This document shows positions 47,391-60,145 of a stretch of DNA of 64,000 nt, piece after piece. Source of the stretch: Chamaecrista fasciculata (Eukaryota > Streptophyta > Magnoliopsida > Fabales > Fabaceae); contig QANZ01018074.1 of assembly GCA_003254925.1 (NCBI GenBank), positions 285,612-349,611 on the forward strand, given 5' to 3'. The first letter of the stretch is position 1. Each line of letters opens with the position of its first letter. Below the pieces are notes generated by a model. That model had not been told where the DNA came from and made no database searches. It saw only the letters and a list, made by a program, of their open reading frames with translations. The translations under genes were made by a program, and so were the position numbers.

Positions 47391-48799
47391 AATGAAGTGT
47401 TATTTTTACTGTTTAATTTAGTCAGTGATTGCTTTAATTTCTCAAAGTGGCTCAAAAAGGTTAGAATATTAAAGTTTTGAATTAAAGTCGATGTGTATTT
47501 AACTTTATACGATTTTAGTCCCACATAATAACAATTAACAAGATTTAAGTAGCTACTGTGATGTTTTTTTTAATGTTTGATTATTGGAACAAAATGATAA
47601 TACCAATTATGACTCCATCAACCCATGTTACTTAGTTAATTACTTAATTCAATATTTAACTTTGGTTTGAGGCCCATCTAATAATTGACTCATTCATCAT
47701 TGGGATGTTAATTCTATGTTAGCTCACTCCAAACTTTGATTAATGATAGCAACTCTTTGATTTCTAATTATTGATAACTCTATATCAATTAGTTTGGTTA
47801 TGTATGCTTTCATGAAATTTGTTTGACAAGTAGCTAGTTTTTCAAGTTCTGATGAAGTTCCATTTGAATTTTAATTGAAAGATATTCTCATTATTTATTG
47901 TGTATTGTGCAAAATCATCTTAAATCTAGCTAGAATACTTGTAAAGAGAACAATAATAATTATGACATCTATGTAAGTCATTTTTTTCAACTATAAGTTA
48001 ATTATTATATATACTAATAGATGTTTCAGACCTAAAGGAGAATGTTAATATTTTTCAAAAAAAAAGAAGAAGAAGAAGAAATTCGTTATCTTTTGAAATA
48101 ATTTTTAAAAACAATTTATTTATTTTATTACCTTTTTGTGTGGTAAGACAGTTTAATTAAACCTGACTAATGAATAAAAATTTCCATATTCATAAATAAT
48201 AGTGAATATATATAACTTTATTTTTATTATAATTGTTAATTGTTAATGGTTGGACAAGAACAAATAATGATAAAAGGTTTAGTTAAGACTTAAGATTATA
48301 TATTACATTAACACAGTTTCATTTTCAATGCAGATTAAAGTGTTAATCATTAATAGTAATAACTAATTTTTTATGACGATTTCTCTATTTAAAAGTTAAC
48401 AGTTAGATAATAAAATATCTTTTTATGTCTAATAATAAAATTTGAACCTTCACTATTTTATTAAAAGACCAAATGAATTAAACCACATTCCTGTCTTGTG
48501 ATTAGGTATAATCAAATATAATAATTGTTTACTAACTAGAAGATTAGTCTAATTGGTAAAGAATTACGTCATATTTAAGTAAAATTTTAAGTTTGTAATT
48601 TTGTAAATATAATTAGATTAGTCGAAGTAAACCTTTAAATATATATATATATATATATATAAATTGTTTATACAATGGATAAGCACTATATAAATATAAG
48701 TTAAAAAATTTTATGTGTGAATTAATAAGTCAAAATATTCCTAACGTTACTCCTCCGCCGTTGAAGAACTTTAACAACTATACACTTTATAATTTATAT
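47391..48799. other. AT-rich intergenic DNA
   Basis: No ORF, RNA gene or element ends recognised. An (AT)n run lies near 48640-48661. Confidence 0.5.
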
Positions 48800-48808
48800 A
48801 TAAGAAAA

Positions 48809-49157
48809 GGCAAAAACATTAATTTTGTCTTTAAACTTTATACTAACTGTTAATTTAGTCTTCAATCTTTTATTATTATCAATTTCGTCCCAAATATTTT
48901 ACATTTCGGTCAATTTTATCCTTTGACTAATTTTTTTCAATAAATTAACAACAATGTGCATCCTATTTTTCAATATGAGTTCAAATTTGAGTTTCTTTTT
49001 CTATTAAGTAGATTCTATTGTTAATATTTAGCTAAAGGAACAAAAGATAAAATTGACCAAAATATGAAACATTGAGGTTGAAATTGATAGTAAAAAAAAC
49101 TAAAGATAAAATTGATAATTAGTATAAAGTTCGAATACTAAATTAATAGTTTTGTCG
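48809..49157. mobile_element. Mutator-type foldback MITE, 349 bp
   Basis: Palindromic arms (ggcaaaaacattaattttgt at the left, mirrored at the right) with the exact 9-bp duplication ataagaaaa at 48800-48808 and 49158-49166. Loop sequence ttaacaacaatgtgcatcct is shared with 50427-50956. Confidence 0.8.
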
Positions 49158-49166
49158 ATAAGAAAA

Positions 49167-50417
49167 TCTACAAGCCCACAAGAGTCAAGACTCAAGACAC
49201 AACAATTACACAAAACACCCCAAAGCCGTTGTGGATTTTTTATTTATTTTTTCGAAAATAAAAGCGGCAGATGGTTCACAGATTTAATATTCCTTGGTCG
49301 GCATTGAAACATACACAAATTTTGCGTTCATTTTTTCTAAAGTTGTTAGTTGCCTATTTGGTTGATAATGTCAAAGTCTCAAGTCTCATGTCCCAACACA
49401 ACAATTAATAATACTAGTGGCGCAAATATTTAATTGGTTTAAAATAATAGATTAGTTTTTATTTGAATTTAGGATAAGAAAAAGTTTTTTTTTTGGCCTG
49501 AAGGGTAAGAAAAAGTTATCTAACTTATTTAATGACTTTCTTGTTAATTTTTAAAAAATTACATGAGAAGTATTAAATAATTTTAAAAATTAATAATAAA
49601 CAGATTCTAAAATTATATATTATAGTATGCGATTAAACTCAACTTTTCATAACTAAACATACATTTAAGCTCATGAAAACTTTAAATTTGTTACTAATTT
49701 TGTTTTTCCCGATTGTTGAAATTTTGTTTTCATTAATTAATAATTTCATATATGATTCATGTCTCACATTTGATTATAATGAGATAGTCTTTTAAGTTCA
49801 TAATTTTTTCGCAACAAGTTTAGAGAGTCTTTTGCACATAGACCATAAGGGTTAATTTAAGATGCAAAATTTAATTCTTGACATGAGATGTAAATGCTGA
49901 CGTGGCATAATTATAGCCATTGATGTAATTTAATGTTGAAAAATAATAAAATAATAATAAATATTTTAACCAATCAAAACGGTGTATGGAGTCACACCAT
50001 TACTTACATACAACTAACTTTTTCACGTGTCATTATTTTATTGGCTCATGACTCATTGCATCCCATGTCAAGAATCAAACTTTGCATTATAGACTTACGC
50101 AGACCATAAATTAAGGGGTTTATCTATAATAAAATTGTTATTTTATATTCTAGACATTATCATAATCATAATTTTATATATTTTGACGAATTAATTTTTT
50201 TTCTTAAAAATATGAAGTTTATCACTTTGTTGTCTTTCCATCATTTAATACCATTAAATTATATCAACGATGCCATATAACCCATTGTATGCATGCAACA
50301 AGTGTATATTACACTAATTCAGTTTTATAAACCATGAGCCTATAAAAAGACTTCAAGCAGAACTATGATAAAGAAAAATGGAACGGGTAGAACCAATCTA
50401 TTTATGAAGTATGATAA
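49167..50417. other. AT-rich intergenic DNA
   Basis: Nothing recognised beyond simple A/T tracts. Confidence 0.5.
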
Positions 50418-50426
50418 TTTATATAA

Positions 50427-50956
50427 GGCAAAAGTACTAATTTCGTCCCCAAACTTTAAACCAACTGTCAATTTCGTCCCCAAACTTTTTTTGCTGTCAA
50501 CTTCGTCCCCAAACTTTACACCAACTGTCAATCTCATCCCCAATCTTTTTTTGCTGTCAATTTCGTCCTCAAACTTTACATCAACTGTCAATTTTATCCC
50601 CGATCTTTCACATTTTCGTCAATTTTATCCTTTGACTAACTTATTTTTAATAAATTAACGACAGAATGCATCCTGTTTTTGAATCTAAGTTAGGATTTGA
50701 GTTTCTTTTTCTATCAATTTTACATTATATATCGTTAGCCACATAGATTTTGTCGTCAATATTTGGCTAAAGGAAGAGCAAAGGATAAAATTGACCAAAA
50801 TGTGAAAGATTAGGGACGAAATTGACAGAAAAAAAAAGAATGAGGATGAAATTGACAGTTGGTGTAAAGTTTGGGGACAAAGTTGACAGCAAATAAAGAT
50901 TGGGGACGAAATTGACAATAGGTGTAAAGTTTGAGGACGAAATGGATACTTTTGCC
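50427..50956. mobile_element. Mutator-type foldback MITE with tandem repeats in its arms, 530 bp
   Basis: Arms of ~190 bp are inverted copies, flanked by exact 9-bp tttatataa at 50418-50426 and 50957-50965. Within each arm a unit of ~65 bp (cgtccccaaactttacaccaa ... ttttttgctgtcaa) is repeated two to three times. The arms should form a very long hairpin if transcribed. Confidence 0.85.
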
Positions 50957-50989
50957 TTTATATAAAATAAATTGATAAATAACTCACTG

Positions 50990-51460
50990 TTATGAATTTT
51001 TTTTTTTTTTTTTTTTTNCCCAATTTTATTTTATTTTATTATTTTTTTTTTGTCTTACCATGCCATAACATGAGAGAAAAAACAGAAAGCTGACCCACAG
51101 ACATACGCTGGGCCAGGAGACAACAGGAGCCCAACAGATAGGAAAAAAATGAAACAATAAAAGTCACACCCTATCGACTCCCTACCAAACGTCTTAACTG
51201 CAAAGACACCAAAACACAACCTCCCACCTGAGCGAATTAAGTCGAAGAAGAAGAGTGGCAAACGAATCGATCCTCCAGCAATACAACTCTGAGTTTAACA
51301 GGAATCATCCATCTCCAATACAGAGGTAATTCACCCTTAAGCACTAACTTTGCTACTAGATCCGCTAATCTGTTTGCTTCTCTTCTAGTCCATTTAATCT
51401 CTACATTTCCATGTTGTGCTAATTTTGATTTGACTTGCGAAGTAGCACGTAAATTCAAAA
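50990..51460 (-). mobile_element. 5'-truncated LINE remnant (RNase H end, 3' UTR, A-tail)
   Basis: Read on the minus strand, 51237-51458 encodes IKWTRREANRLADLVAKL, the C-terminal signature of the RNase H domain found in plant LINEs. About 180 bp of 3' UTR follow, then an A-rich tail (plus-strand T run 50997-51054, with an N at 51018). No upstream reverse transcriptase is present. I did not find a target duplication. Confidence 0.7.
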
Positions 51461-51614
51461 GATAGACTATTAAAGACTTGGCATATGGGTTAATTATTGT
51501 AAAGTTGTTGGTTTTGATTTATGGGCTTCTGATTTGAAAGTTTATTACTTTTTAATCTAGAAGGTACAGTTACTTATGTGAAATTAAGAATATGCATGTC
51601 TAATGTGTTACAAT

Positions 51615-52174
51615 CAATGTTTTAAAAATCGGACCCGATATTGAACCGATCGAGCTAGCGGTTCAAGGTTTAATGGTTCAACCAAGGTTCAACTGGGGTC
51701 AGACCATGCATTGACAATTAAATAAATTAAAAATAATAAAAAAACTTATATATGATAAAATTTTAATTCAAATATTCATAATTAGGTTACAAAATACAAT
51801 TATAACATTAACATATTGATACAATTTTCATAAATTAACATGAATTAATATAGAGATAATCAATTTTCATAATGTTCATCAATATAATATCATCAAGTGA
51901 CATTTTATGATAACTTTTTCTATCAAATTTTGGTTCATAATTAACATTCTCTAAGATTTGACTCATAATTATTAAAAAAGGACCAAAAAAATCAAAAAAG
52001 AAAAAAGAAAACAAAAAATAAATCAGGACCGATTCAACCGGTTTTCCTCCGGTTCAGGCCGGTTTTTGACCGGTTCCCTCCAGTTTAGGGCGGTTCTCTG
52101 TCCTGCCCGTTATTTGGCTGACTCGGACTGGCCTAATGTCTGGTTCCCGGTTCGATCCAGTTTTAATAACCTTA
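51615..52174. mobile_element. hAT MITE (ccggtt-rich family), 560 bp
   Basis: An exact 8-bp duplication gttacaat at 51607-51614 and 52175-52182. Ends caatgttttaaaaatcgg / ccagttttaataacctta are imperfect inverted repeats. Subterminal accgg/ccggtt clusters around an AT-rich core. Confidence 0.8.
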
Positions 52175-52508
52175 GTTACAATAGAAAATTGAGGTTATGA
52201 GTTTTTCCAAATCTTTAAGAAAATATTCAGTTTTTTCAAAAACATAAATCTTGACCCCATTAATTTTTTTTAAAGAATAAGAGACTCGGTTCGGGTTTGA
52301 CCGAGTCAGATCTCAAGGTATACACAAAAGTCCGATCCAGTTTTAATAACCTTAGTTACAATATAAAATTGAGGTTGAGTTTTTCCAAATCTTTAAGAAA
52401 ATATTCAATTTTTTCAAAAACATAAATCTTGACCCCATTTATTTTTTTTTAAAGAATAAGAGACTCGGCTCGGGTTTGACCGAGTCAGATCTCAGGGTAT
52501 ACACAAAT
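52151..52508. repeat. Tandem duplication, two units of ~180 bp
   Basis: 52151-52330 is repeated at 52331-52508 with few changes (shared cgatccagttttaataacct and gactcgg.tcgggtttgacc). The unit includes the right end of the hAT MITE and its target duplication, so it formed after that insertion. Confidence 0.9.
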
Positions 52509-52880
52509 TCAGTATGGTTCATGTACATCCATAGTTTTTATTTTTTATTTCTTTTTAAATCCTTTAATTATCACAACATTTATCATGTCTAATGTGAGAT
52601 TCTAGAATATAAAGCACACTAATAATATATGTAATAATAACCATGTTAGACTGGTTGAAAGAAAGAAGTTAACTTTTCTGATTCAAATTTCAAGGGGAGA
52701 AATTAAAGGAACAAAAAGAAAAAAAATGAAGATAAAGAAATTATTTGGTTATTGAAATTAATTTCTCTCTGTCTCTTTTTTAGATGGAGTCATGCAGGAG
52801 AATAAATTTAATTAGTAGTATTGAGATATGATGATGTGGGTGATGAATAGAAGAAATTGAAAGGGCAGACATTAAATTAA

Positions 52881-53290
52881 GGTCAAAGTCTAAATTTGAT
52901 TCTATATCTTTTACTCAATTCTTAATTTGGTCTCATATTTTTTTTGTTACATTTTGGGCCTCGTATTTTTGGGTCAGGTCCCAATGTGGTCCTATATAAT
53001 TTTTTGTTGCAAATTTGGTCCTATATATATATATATCTTTAGGTCAATTGCAGAATTGGTTTCATATCTTTAGGTCAGGTGCAGAAGTGGTCTCATAATT
53101 TTATAAAAATATCAGCTAACGTTTGATCATTTTGCAAAGCTATGGGACTAATTCTGCAACCTGACTAAAAGATATGGGACTAAATTAGGACCTTTTGTAA
53201 AGATATGAGACCAAAAGTGTAACAAAAAAAAGATACAATACCAAATTGGAAATTGAGTAAAAGATATGAGACCAAATTTGCAGTTTGACC
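52881..53290. mobile_element. Mutator-type foldback MITE, 410 bp
   Basis: ggtcaaagtct...gtttgacc with arms of nearly 200 bp (aatttggtctcatat / atatgagaccaaatt) and exact 9-bp ttaaattaa at 52872-52880 and 53291-53299. Sister of 56223-56631. Confidence 0.85.
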
Positions 53291-53299
53291 TTAAATTAA

Positions 53300-53824
53300 T
53301 TAAACTTGTGTTGGAAAAAGAATGAAACATATAAAATACATGATCCGCAGAACAATGAGACATTCTTTTGCAGTTTCTTCTGATCTCTTAGCTTCCCCCC
53401 GAAAACTGACTCACTCACTCACTCAATTGTATGTATGTTTGCAGCTATCTGCTGCTCGCTGCCATTGCCAATATTGCTTTGTTTTCTTCTGTCACACTCT
53501 CTTCTAAAAGCCCAAACAAGCTTTGCTACATCATTGTCATTATGATTGCTTTATCCTTATTGTCGTTATCGTTTTAATAATTCATCATGTTCTTCTTCTC
53601 ATCTTCACCCTAGCTACACACACATATATCTCTGAATCTAAACCTACCCACATGCACCCACCTCACATGCAACACCATTTCCTCCATATATATGTACACT
53701 TCAATTACCACTCAAATTTCACCATTATTTCACAATCATATATATATATATATATATAATCAACACATAAATTAATTCTAAAAGATATACGGGTTAACAA
53801 TTCAATCCCTAAAAACCATAAAAT
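53300..53824. other. Intergenic DNA
   Basis: Less AT-rich than its surroundings, with (AT)n at 53738-53758. Short frames here have no recognisable domain. Confidence 0.45.
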
Positions 53825-53833
53825 TAATATATT

Positions 53834-54036
53834 GGAAAAAGCATTAATTTCGTCCCCAAACTTTACATCAATTGTGAATTTCGTCATTAATCTTTTTTTG
53901 TTGTCAATTTCATCCCAATGTTTTATATTTTGATCAATTTTGTCTTTTGACTAATTTAATAATTAATTGTAAAAAAATATTAAGGATAAAATTAACAGTT
54001 GATGTAAAGTTTGGAGATGAAATTAGTACTTTTGCC
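53834..54036. mobile_element. Mutator-type foldback MITE, 203 bp, short relative of 50427-50956
   Basis: Arms attaatttcgtccccaaactt and the inverse; 9-bp duplication taatatatt at 53825-53833 against taatatatg at 54037-54045 (8 of 9). Confidence 0.75.
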
Positions 54037-54045
54037 TAATATATG

Positions 54046-56213
54046 TAAGTCATTTTCTCCTTACAAATTTGTTCCTAAAGATGGGTTTAATTGAGGGACT
54101 AAGTTATATGATTTTTAATTAAGATTATCAAAGATTAAAATGTATAAACTAATTTTTTAGAGCTTATGAATTGTCAACTCATATTTTTCCGAAAGTAAAT
54201 TGTATATATATATATATATTATTTATATCTAGAGTAAAGATATAATTTGGTCTTGGGAAGCAAGGGTGGAGGGAGGAATTTTGGGGTGGGGCCCGTACGT
54301 AGTAGAGGTATATAATAATATTAAATAAAATAATTGATTAATATTTTATAAATTATATGTATACAAAATATAAAATCAATATTATATATTATTAAATAAA
54401 AAAATATATCAAATGTGCAATTTTTTATTTGCAAAAATCTTTTCAGGTACTTTTTACTTATTACCAGGAACATTGATTAATCTTTTGTCGTGGGTCTTCC
54501 ACTTAAAGGTAAATGACTGGTCACAGAATATTAATAAATGAATAAATGAAATATTGAAATTATTATATGTTAATAGTATACACATAATATTATCAATTAA
54601 TGTTTTACTTTATATACAACATACATGAAATTAAATTTAAATTTTTGGTCAAAGAGCAATTTTAATTGGTCCCTTTTATTTGTGATAAGATGCAATCTAC
54701 TCTAGTCATTTATTTTTTCAGTTTTGGTTATATATCTTTACTAAAGATTTTACTTGCTGATTAATGTAGTTATATCTCTCTTATTTCAAGTTCGATTACG
54801 TCGAGTTTGGAAATATATATTACTCTTGACAAGTTTTATTTTTAGTTGAAACCGTCAAAAAACAAAGGTCAAATTAGACTCTAAAAGTGAGTCACTTGTT
54901 TCATAATCAAACTAATAAAGTTGGTTATATTTCCATTTTGTTTCAAATCTAATTACGATGAGTTTAGAGCTACGAATTACTTTTGATGAGACATTTTTCT
55001 GACTAGTTGAGAGTTGAAACTGTCAACAAATAAGATCAAATTTAGCTCCAAAAATAATTTTCCATAATTTTTCAACAAAATTTGCATCTCAAGCATTGAT
55101 CAAGTCTGTTCACATGGTCCCCTCATGTGGTTACTGCCACTGAGGGCTATATATGTATAGGATATAATATTATATATATATATAATCAAAAGCACCTTAT
55201 ATTTGTCAATTCAAAAGCAAACTCTTTTGACTATATTATTGATTTCATTCAAACCCACAGCACTAATAATCATACCCTGCATGCATTTATGAACATCAAC
55301 AAAGGCAGTAAGTCAAATTAAGTTTATTGTTAGTAAATTTCAGCCCTCACCTTTTTTAACCATAGAATTAGGCCCTAAAAAGTCTACTTTATTACGAAAT
55401 GTGAGTCCTAATGAGGAATCCTGTGAGACTCAGGCAAATCTTATATAGTAATATTGTTAGACTTTGATGGAATGGTCACATGCTAGTGTAGTAGGAGGCT
55501 TAATTAAAGTTGTATATAGTAATTACCAACAAATGATTATTCTGATTCTGACAATTATAATCTCAAGTTCCAATTATAATTTTTATTTTTTGTATGAGAC
55601 TTTTTAATTTAAACAAATATTATTAGACTGTAAAACAGATAGATGAAAAAAAGTACGTATATAAAGGAGGAGAGTATAGTAGTAATTGCGATGGAGAAAA
55701 GAGTTATGATTTTCAAAGTGAAAAAATGGGTGTGTTTGTTAGGTGTTAGCGACTTCAATCATAGTGTTCCGATCCATTCCATAGACACTGACTTTGTACC
55801 CATAACTCCTAATTATGTTCCTTTTTGTCAACAAGCTTAATTATTTTCATCAATTTTCTTGAGCTCAAATTTCAATTCAATTCAATTCATTGTGCTTTTT
55901 GATTGATATGGTCCAAATTGAAAGGAAATCCAACAAAAACTTCTCTGCTTTTGTGGGTGTCGACAGTTTTGATGATGCCATTTTTAGCTGAGTCAGCTAA
56001 ATGGTTTGCCACTTTGAGGCACTCGGTTGTTAAGTTATACTTGTTTGTTATCATTATTTCTTTTAGTCTGAATCATCATAATTTACTTTTACTTTAGTTT
56101 GTTATCTATAAACAAATAATAATAATAATAAAAAGCTTTGATCCTTTTGTAAAAAAGAAACTAGAGAAGTTTTATTTATTTCAATTTAATCTTTACAAGA
56201 CAAAAGTATATAT
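54046..56213. other. AT-rich intergenic DNA
   Basis: 54250-54480 resembles a decayed hAT element (ggggtggggccc near an AT-rich core). The rest shows nothing I can name; frames are short and low complexity. Confidence 0.45.
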
Positions 56214-56222
56214 TTTAGATTT

Positions 56223-56631
56223 GGTCAAAGTGAAAGTTTGGTCATATATCTTTTGCTGAGTTCTCAATTTGGTCGTGTATCTTTTTTTGTTTGACTTTTG
56301 ATACCATATCTTTGCAAAAGGTCCCAATTTGGTCTCATATCATTTTAATCACATATCTTTTAGATAAGTTGCAGAATTGGTTGAGTCTTTGCAAAAAGAT
56401 AAATGGTTAGTTAATCATTTTACAAAGATATGTGGCCACTTCTGTACCTGACCTAAAGATATATGACTAATTCTGTAATTGACTCATAGATATGAGACCA
56501 AATCTACAACAAAAAAATATGAGACCAAATTGGAAACTAATCCAAAGATATGAGACGAAATGTACAAAAAAAATATAAGACCAAATTGAGAATTGAGCCG
56601 AAGATATAGAATCAAATTTTCACTTTTGACC
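56223..56631. mobile_element. Mutator-type foldback MITE, 409 bp
   Basis: ggtcaaag...cttttgacc with long arms and exact 9-bp tttagattt at 56214-56222 and 56632-56640. Same family and size as 52881-53290. Confidence 0.85.
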
Positions 56632-56759
56632 TTTAGATTTTTTCTAATAACAATACTTATCAATATAAATTGAGTCTAATAGACAAGACTAATCTCACAA
56701 AATATGATAATTTTAAGTTTAACTCGCTATTCATATTTAGTATTGAAGACAGAGTCCTC

Positions 56760-57243
56760 TGTTATTTTAGTTTTATTAATTATTAGTTAGACAATTTGTT
56801 ACTTTCAATTAGTAGTTAAACTAAGCCTTGATCAAGGTTAGTAAGTAAGGCTTAGTAACACTCCAGTATAGATACATGTACCTTACATCAATATAATTCA
56901 TCAGAATATTATCATTCTTTTATCATTTCTCTTAAACGTTTTACACGATATGAGAGCCTATATTCCAGATTTTGAGTTTATCAAATGATGGTTCAAAATT
57001 ACTAGTGCTCAAGAAAATAGTGGTCATCAGTCTTTGTCAGCAGCAAGAACTAATGCAAGAATTGAAGAGTAAGTACTCGTGAGCCCTCCATAATTCAGAA
57101 CAACCCAATATGATTTTGGTAACTACATCGTTGAAATGAGGAAATTTTCTCACCTAAAGTACAACAGTGGAGATATCACCGGAAGCCAAAGGGAAAATTG
57201 GTTTCATTGATGCCTCTTTGAAGCCTCCTTTGACCGCTTGAAG
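56760..57243 (+). mobile_element. Fossil Ty1/Copia-like LTR retrotransposon fragment
   Basis: About 185 bp starting TGTTA and ending TTACA (56760-56945) look like one LTR. Directly after it comes a sequence close to the initiator-Met primer-binding site used by Copia elements (TGGTATCAGAGC), then a short stretch with gag-like character (GKIGFIDASLKPPL, about 57190-57230). The remainder of the element is missing, and a hAT MITE sits against its broken end. It is an old, broken remnant. Confidence 0.6.
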
Positions 57244-57693
57244 TAGGGATGATCATGAGTAGGATACTATGATTTTTGAATTCGGAGCTAAATATGAGCG
57301 GATATCAAAATCAATCATTTCTATACCTGTTCAGTAGCCTAATCCCCATACTCAGACTCAGACCTTGAGAAATTCTAAAATAAATGATTTTCTATTGATA
57401 TAAAACTTATTTTCATATGACTTCTTACATCTATAACTACTAAAAATAAAAAAATAAATCATAATATTTATGAAATATTTAATATTTTTTTTAAAAAAAG
57501 TGTTAAGGTATTATATTTTTATATATATAAATTAATATTTATTATTATTGGTAGGGTACTACTATATACGGACCCGAACCCANCAACTATATCCGGACCC
57601 GAACCCATTAAGGTTTGGTTTAGATCCAGAACCAGACCCTCAGGGTAAAATTTTAGGGTCTCCATTGAGTCTGGATATTTTTAATCATCCTTA
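57244..57693. mobile_element. hAT MITE, 450 bp
   Basis: Ends tagggatgatcatga / tttttaatcatcctta are imperfect inverted repeats. An 8-bp duplication gcttgaag (57236-57243) against gctggaag (57694-57701) matches at 7 of 8. cggacccgaaccc is repeated near the right end, with one N at 57583 between the copies. Confidence 0.7.
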
Positions 57694-57762
57694 GCTGGAA
57701 GAAAATAAATGCTATGATTAAGTCATGGTTGTAAGATTCGATATGTCTCGGCACTTTTTTCA

Positions 57763-58109
57763 GGTAAAAATACTTTTGGTACTCTCAAAATATGAAATCA
57801 ATTTTAGTTGTACTTCTAAATTTTTTTGGTTAATTGCACTCTCAAAATATGAGGTTAGTTTTAATTGTACCCGAAAATTTTTTTTTACGTCAGTTATTAA
57901 TCTTTTCTTTTTGTCAATTGTACCATCAATTCTTTTTTATGTGCCAATGCATCTCCAATTTGAGGGTACAATTGACCCAAAAAAAACTTTGGAGGTACAA
58001 TTGAAACTGACCTCATACTTTGACAATACAATTAGCCTCCAAAAAAAACTTTGAGAATACAACTGAAACTAATTCCATACTTTAGGAATACCAAAAGTAT
58101 TTTTTTACC
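57763..58109. mobile_element. Foldback MITE, superfamily not fixed
   Basis: Palindromic ends ggtaaaaatacttttggtac / gtatttttttacc, with arms of about 150 bp (ctcaaaatatgaggt mirrored by acctcatactttgac). No clean flanking duplication was seen. Confidence 0.6.
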
Positions 58110-59577
58110 TTCTTTTGTTTTTTATTTCCCTTGTTCTCAAGTTTTTGTTATATTATCTTCTGAGATCTAAATTAAATAACCCTGTTTTCTTTATTCACTT
58201 CCTTCCCTACCCTGCAGGTTAAGCCATTGCCTACGGGCTACGGTCAATGATAAAATTCACATGCATTTGAATGTATATGTTTCAATGAACATGGCTTCCA
58301 TTAGGACCAATGGACCATGCTTTATCCTCACTAATATTGCATCCTAGCCATTATTTTATAGCTATATATAGCACATGTTTCTTTGCTTCTTCTGGTGGTT
58401 TTATCACTTTATATATATATATATATATATATAAACCTTCTGACACTTCATAGGACAATATGACCCATTGATCATAAGATATACATGTAATGAGTTATTT
58501 AAAAAAAAACGAAGAAGTAACTTGACAATTTAGGTCTTGAAAGATGATAACTTTTTTAATTTAGTTTATGAAAGATTAAATTATAAAATTTAGTTCTTAA
58601 AGATGCAATTATAATTAATTTACTCCTTTTATTAATATATTGACTTAAATTTAACAATAAATGTGATATTTTAACATTAATTGTTAAGTGCAATATTAAC
58701 AAATCTAAAATCACATTAAATTTGTTATTGAATTTTAGTTAAAAGTTTTAACAAAACATTTGATGATTGTAACTACACCTTTTAAAATTAAATATTCTAT
58801 CTTTTAGTGACTAAATAGATAATTTTATTATATCTCAAATTCGAATAATTGATTTATTCTTTAAAAAAAATGTCAAGAATGTGGGGGATAATAGTTTGTT
58901 TTCTTCAAAAGTAAATTAATATATGTAGAGACATGCATAATGTAATCAAGCTAAGTTGTCAAATGACGAGACCATTTTAATAATTGTTTGAGTTCTCTTT
59001 TATTTCACTTATACTTCTTCTAGGGACTAATAGACTTTTATCTAGAAAATCAGCTAACTAATTTTCCACATATCATTATGAAAAACTTTCTCATTAATCC
59101 ATAAAAGTGTAGTCCTTTGTAATTATTGAGAAATTTACAGCTATAACTTCTCAAGAAAGTCATGATACCTAAGTATTTATAAGTAAAAGTAAAACAAGAC
59201 AAGTTGATTGAAACCAAGCCAGGCCAATGGTCAAGGTGGGTCCATTCTTAATCACACTTGATAGCTAAAGGAAAGTGGTTAGTGGCTTAGTTAGAGGACT
59301 AATGACTCATTAAACAACCCTTTAAAAGGATGCATGCAAATGATTTACCTTTGGGTTCCAAAATTCCAAATTCTATTTTCCACTATTCCTTTGTGTTTTT
59401 GTCGATCCATCCTTTGGATGTTTGTTTAATTTCATGTGTTTTGACCATAACTATGTCTACCATCCTTTTTAATTTACTCAACTTGGAAAGGATTAAATTT
59501 GACTATATTTAGGCCTTCAAAGTTAAAAGTTAACTTAAAACTTGATCTGTCTTCTTTTCTTAAAGCTATCATAATGT

Positions 59578-59578
<1 letters not shown>
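58110..59578. other. AT-rich intergenic DNA
   Basis: An (AT)n run at 58409-58434. 58520-58850 has decayed foldback arms (aatttaggtcttgaaagat). No gene. Confidence 0.45.

Positions 59579-59663
<85 letters not shown>
59579..59663. repeat. (CT)n microsatellite, about 42 units, ending at an N
   Basis: Uninterrupted CT repeat followed by N at 59664. True length is uncertain. Confidence 0.95.
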
Positions 59664-59689
59664 NCCGATGACATTATAAAACAATATAT

Positions 59690-60145
59690 ATATAATATAA
59701 TTATATTGAATAAAAATAATCAATAGTTAATAAAATATAACAATAAGATATACTTATAAATTCATAATTTTATTATTTTATATAAATAAAATATACAAAA
59801 ATTACAATACGAACAATTCTAATAAGGTTAATATAATAAAAGTGAAAAAAAATTAGTTTTTTCTTTGTTTTAATAAATGAGTAACATTTTATATAGGCCT
59901 TCATATTATTTTATTGTATTTGGCCCATAAAATCGACAAAAAAAAGGTAAAACAAAATTATTTTTTCCAAAAAAATTGTAACCCGACCGGTTTTCTAAAA
60001 ATCACTACGAGTCAATCTAGTTCAAAGCGGTTCTGAGAGATCCAAAATATATAGTTCAACCTCCTGAATGGTCTAGTGGTTCAGACCGGACTGCCTTTAC
60101 TCTCAGTCCTGGTTGGACTGGTCCAATTTTCATAACACAACAACT
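59690..60145. mobile_element. Probable fragment of the ccggtt-rich hAT-like family
   Basis: AT-rich core at 59690-59970 followed by cgaccggttttc ... ggactggtccaattttcataac, like the right half of 51615-52174. The left end is not visible; it may be lost in the CT repeat. Confidence 0.45.

Noticed and set aside
59474-59726. Ser/Leu and Arg/Glu frames
   Set aside because: Translations of the CT microsatellite.
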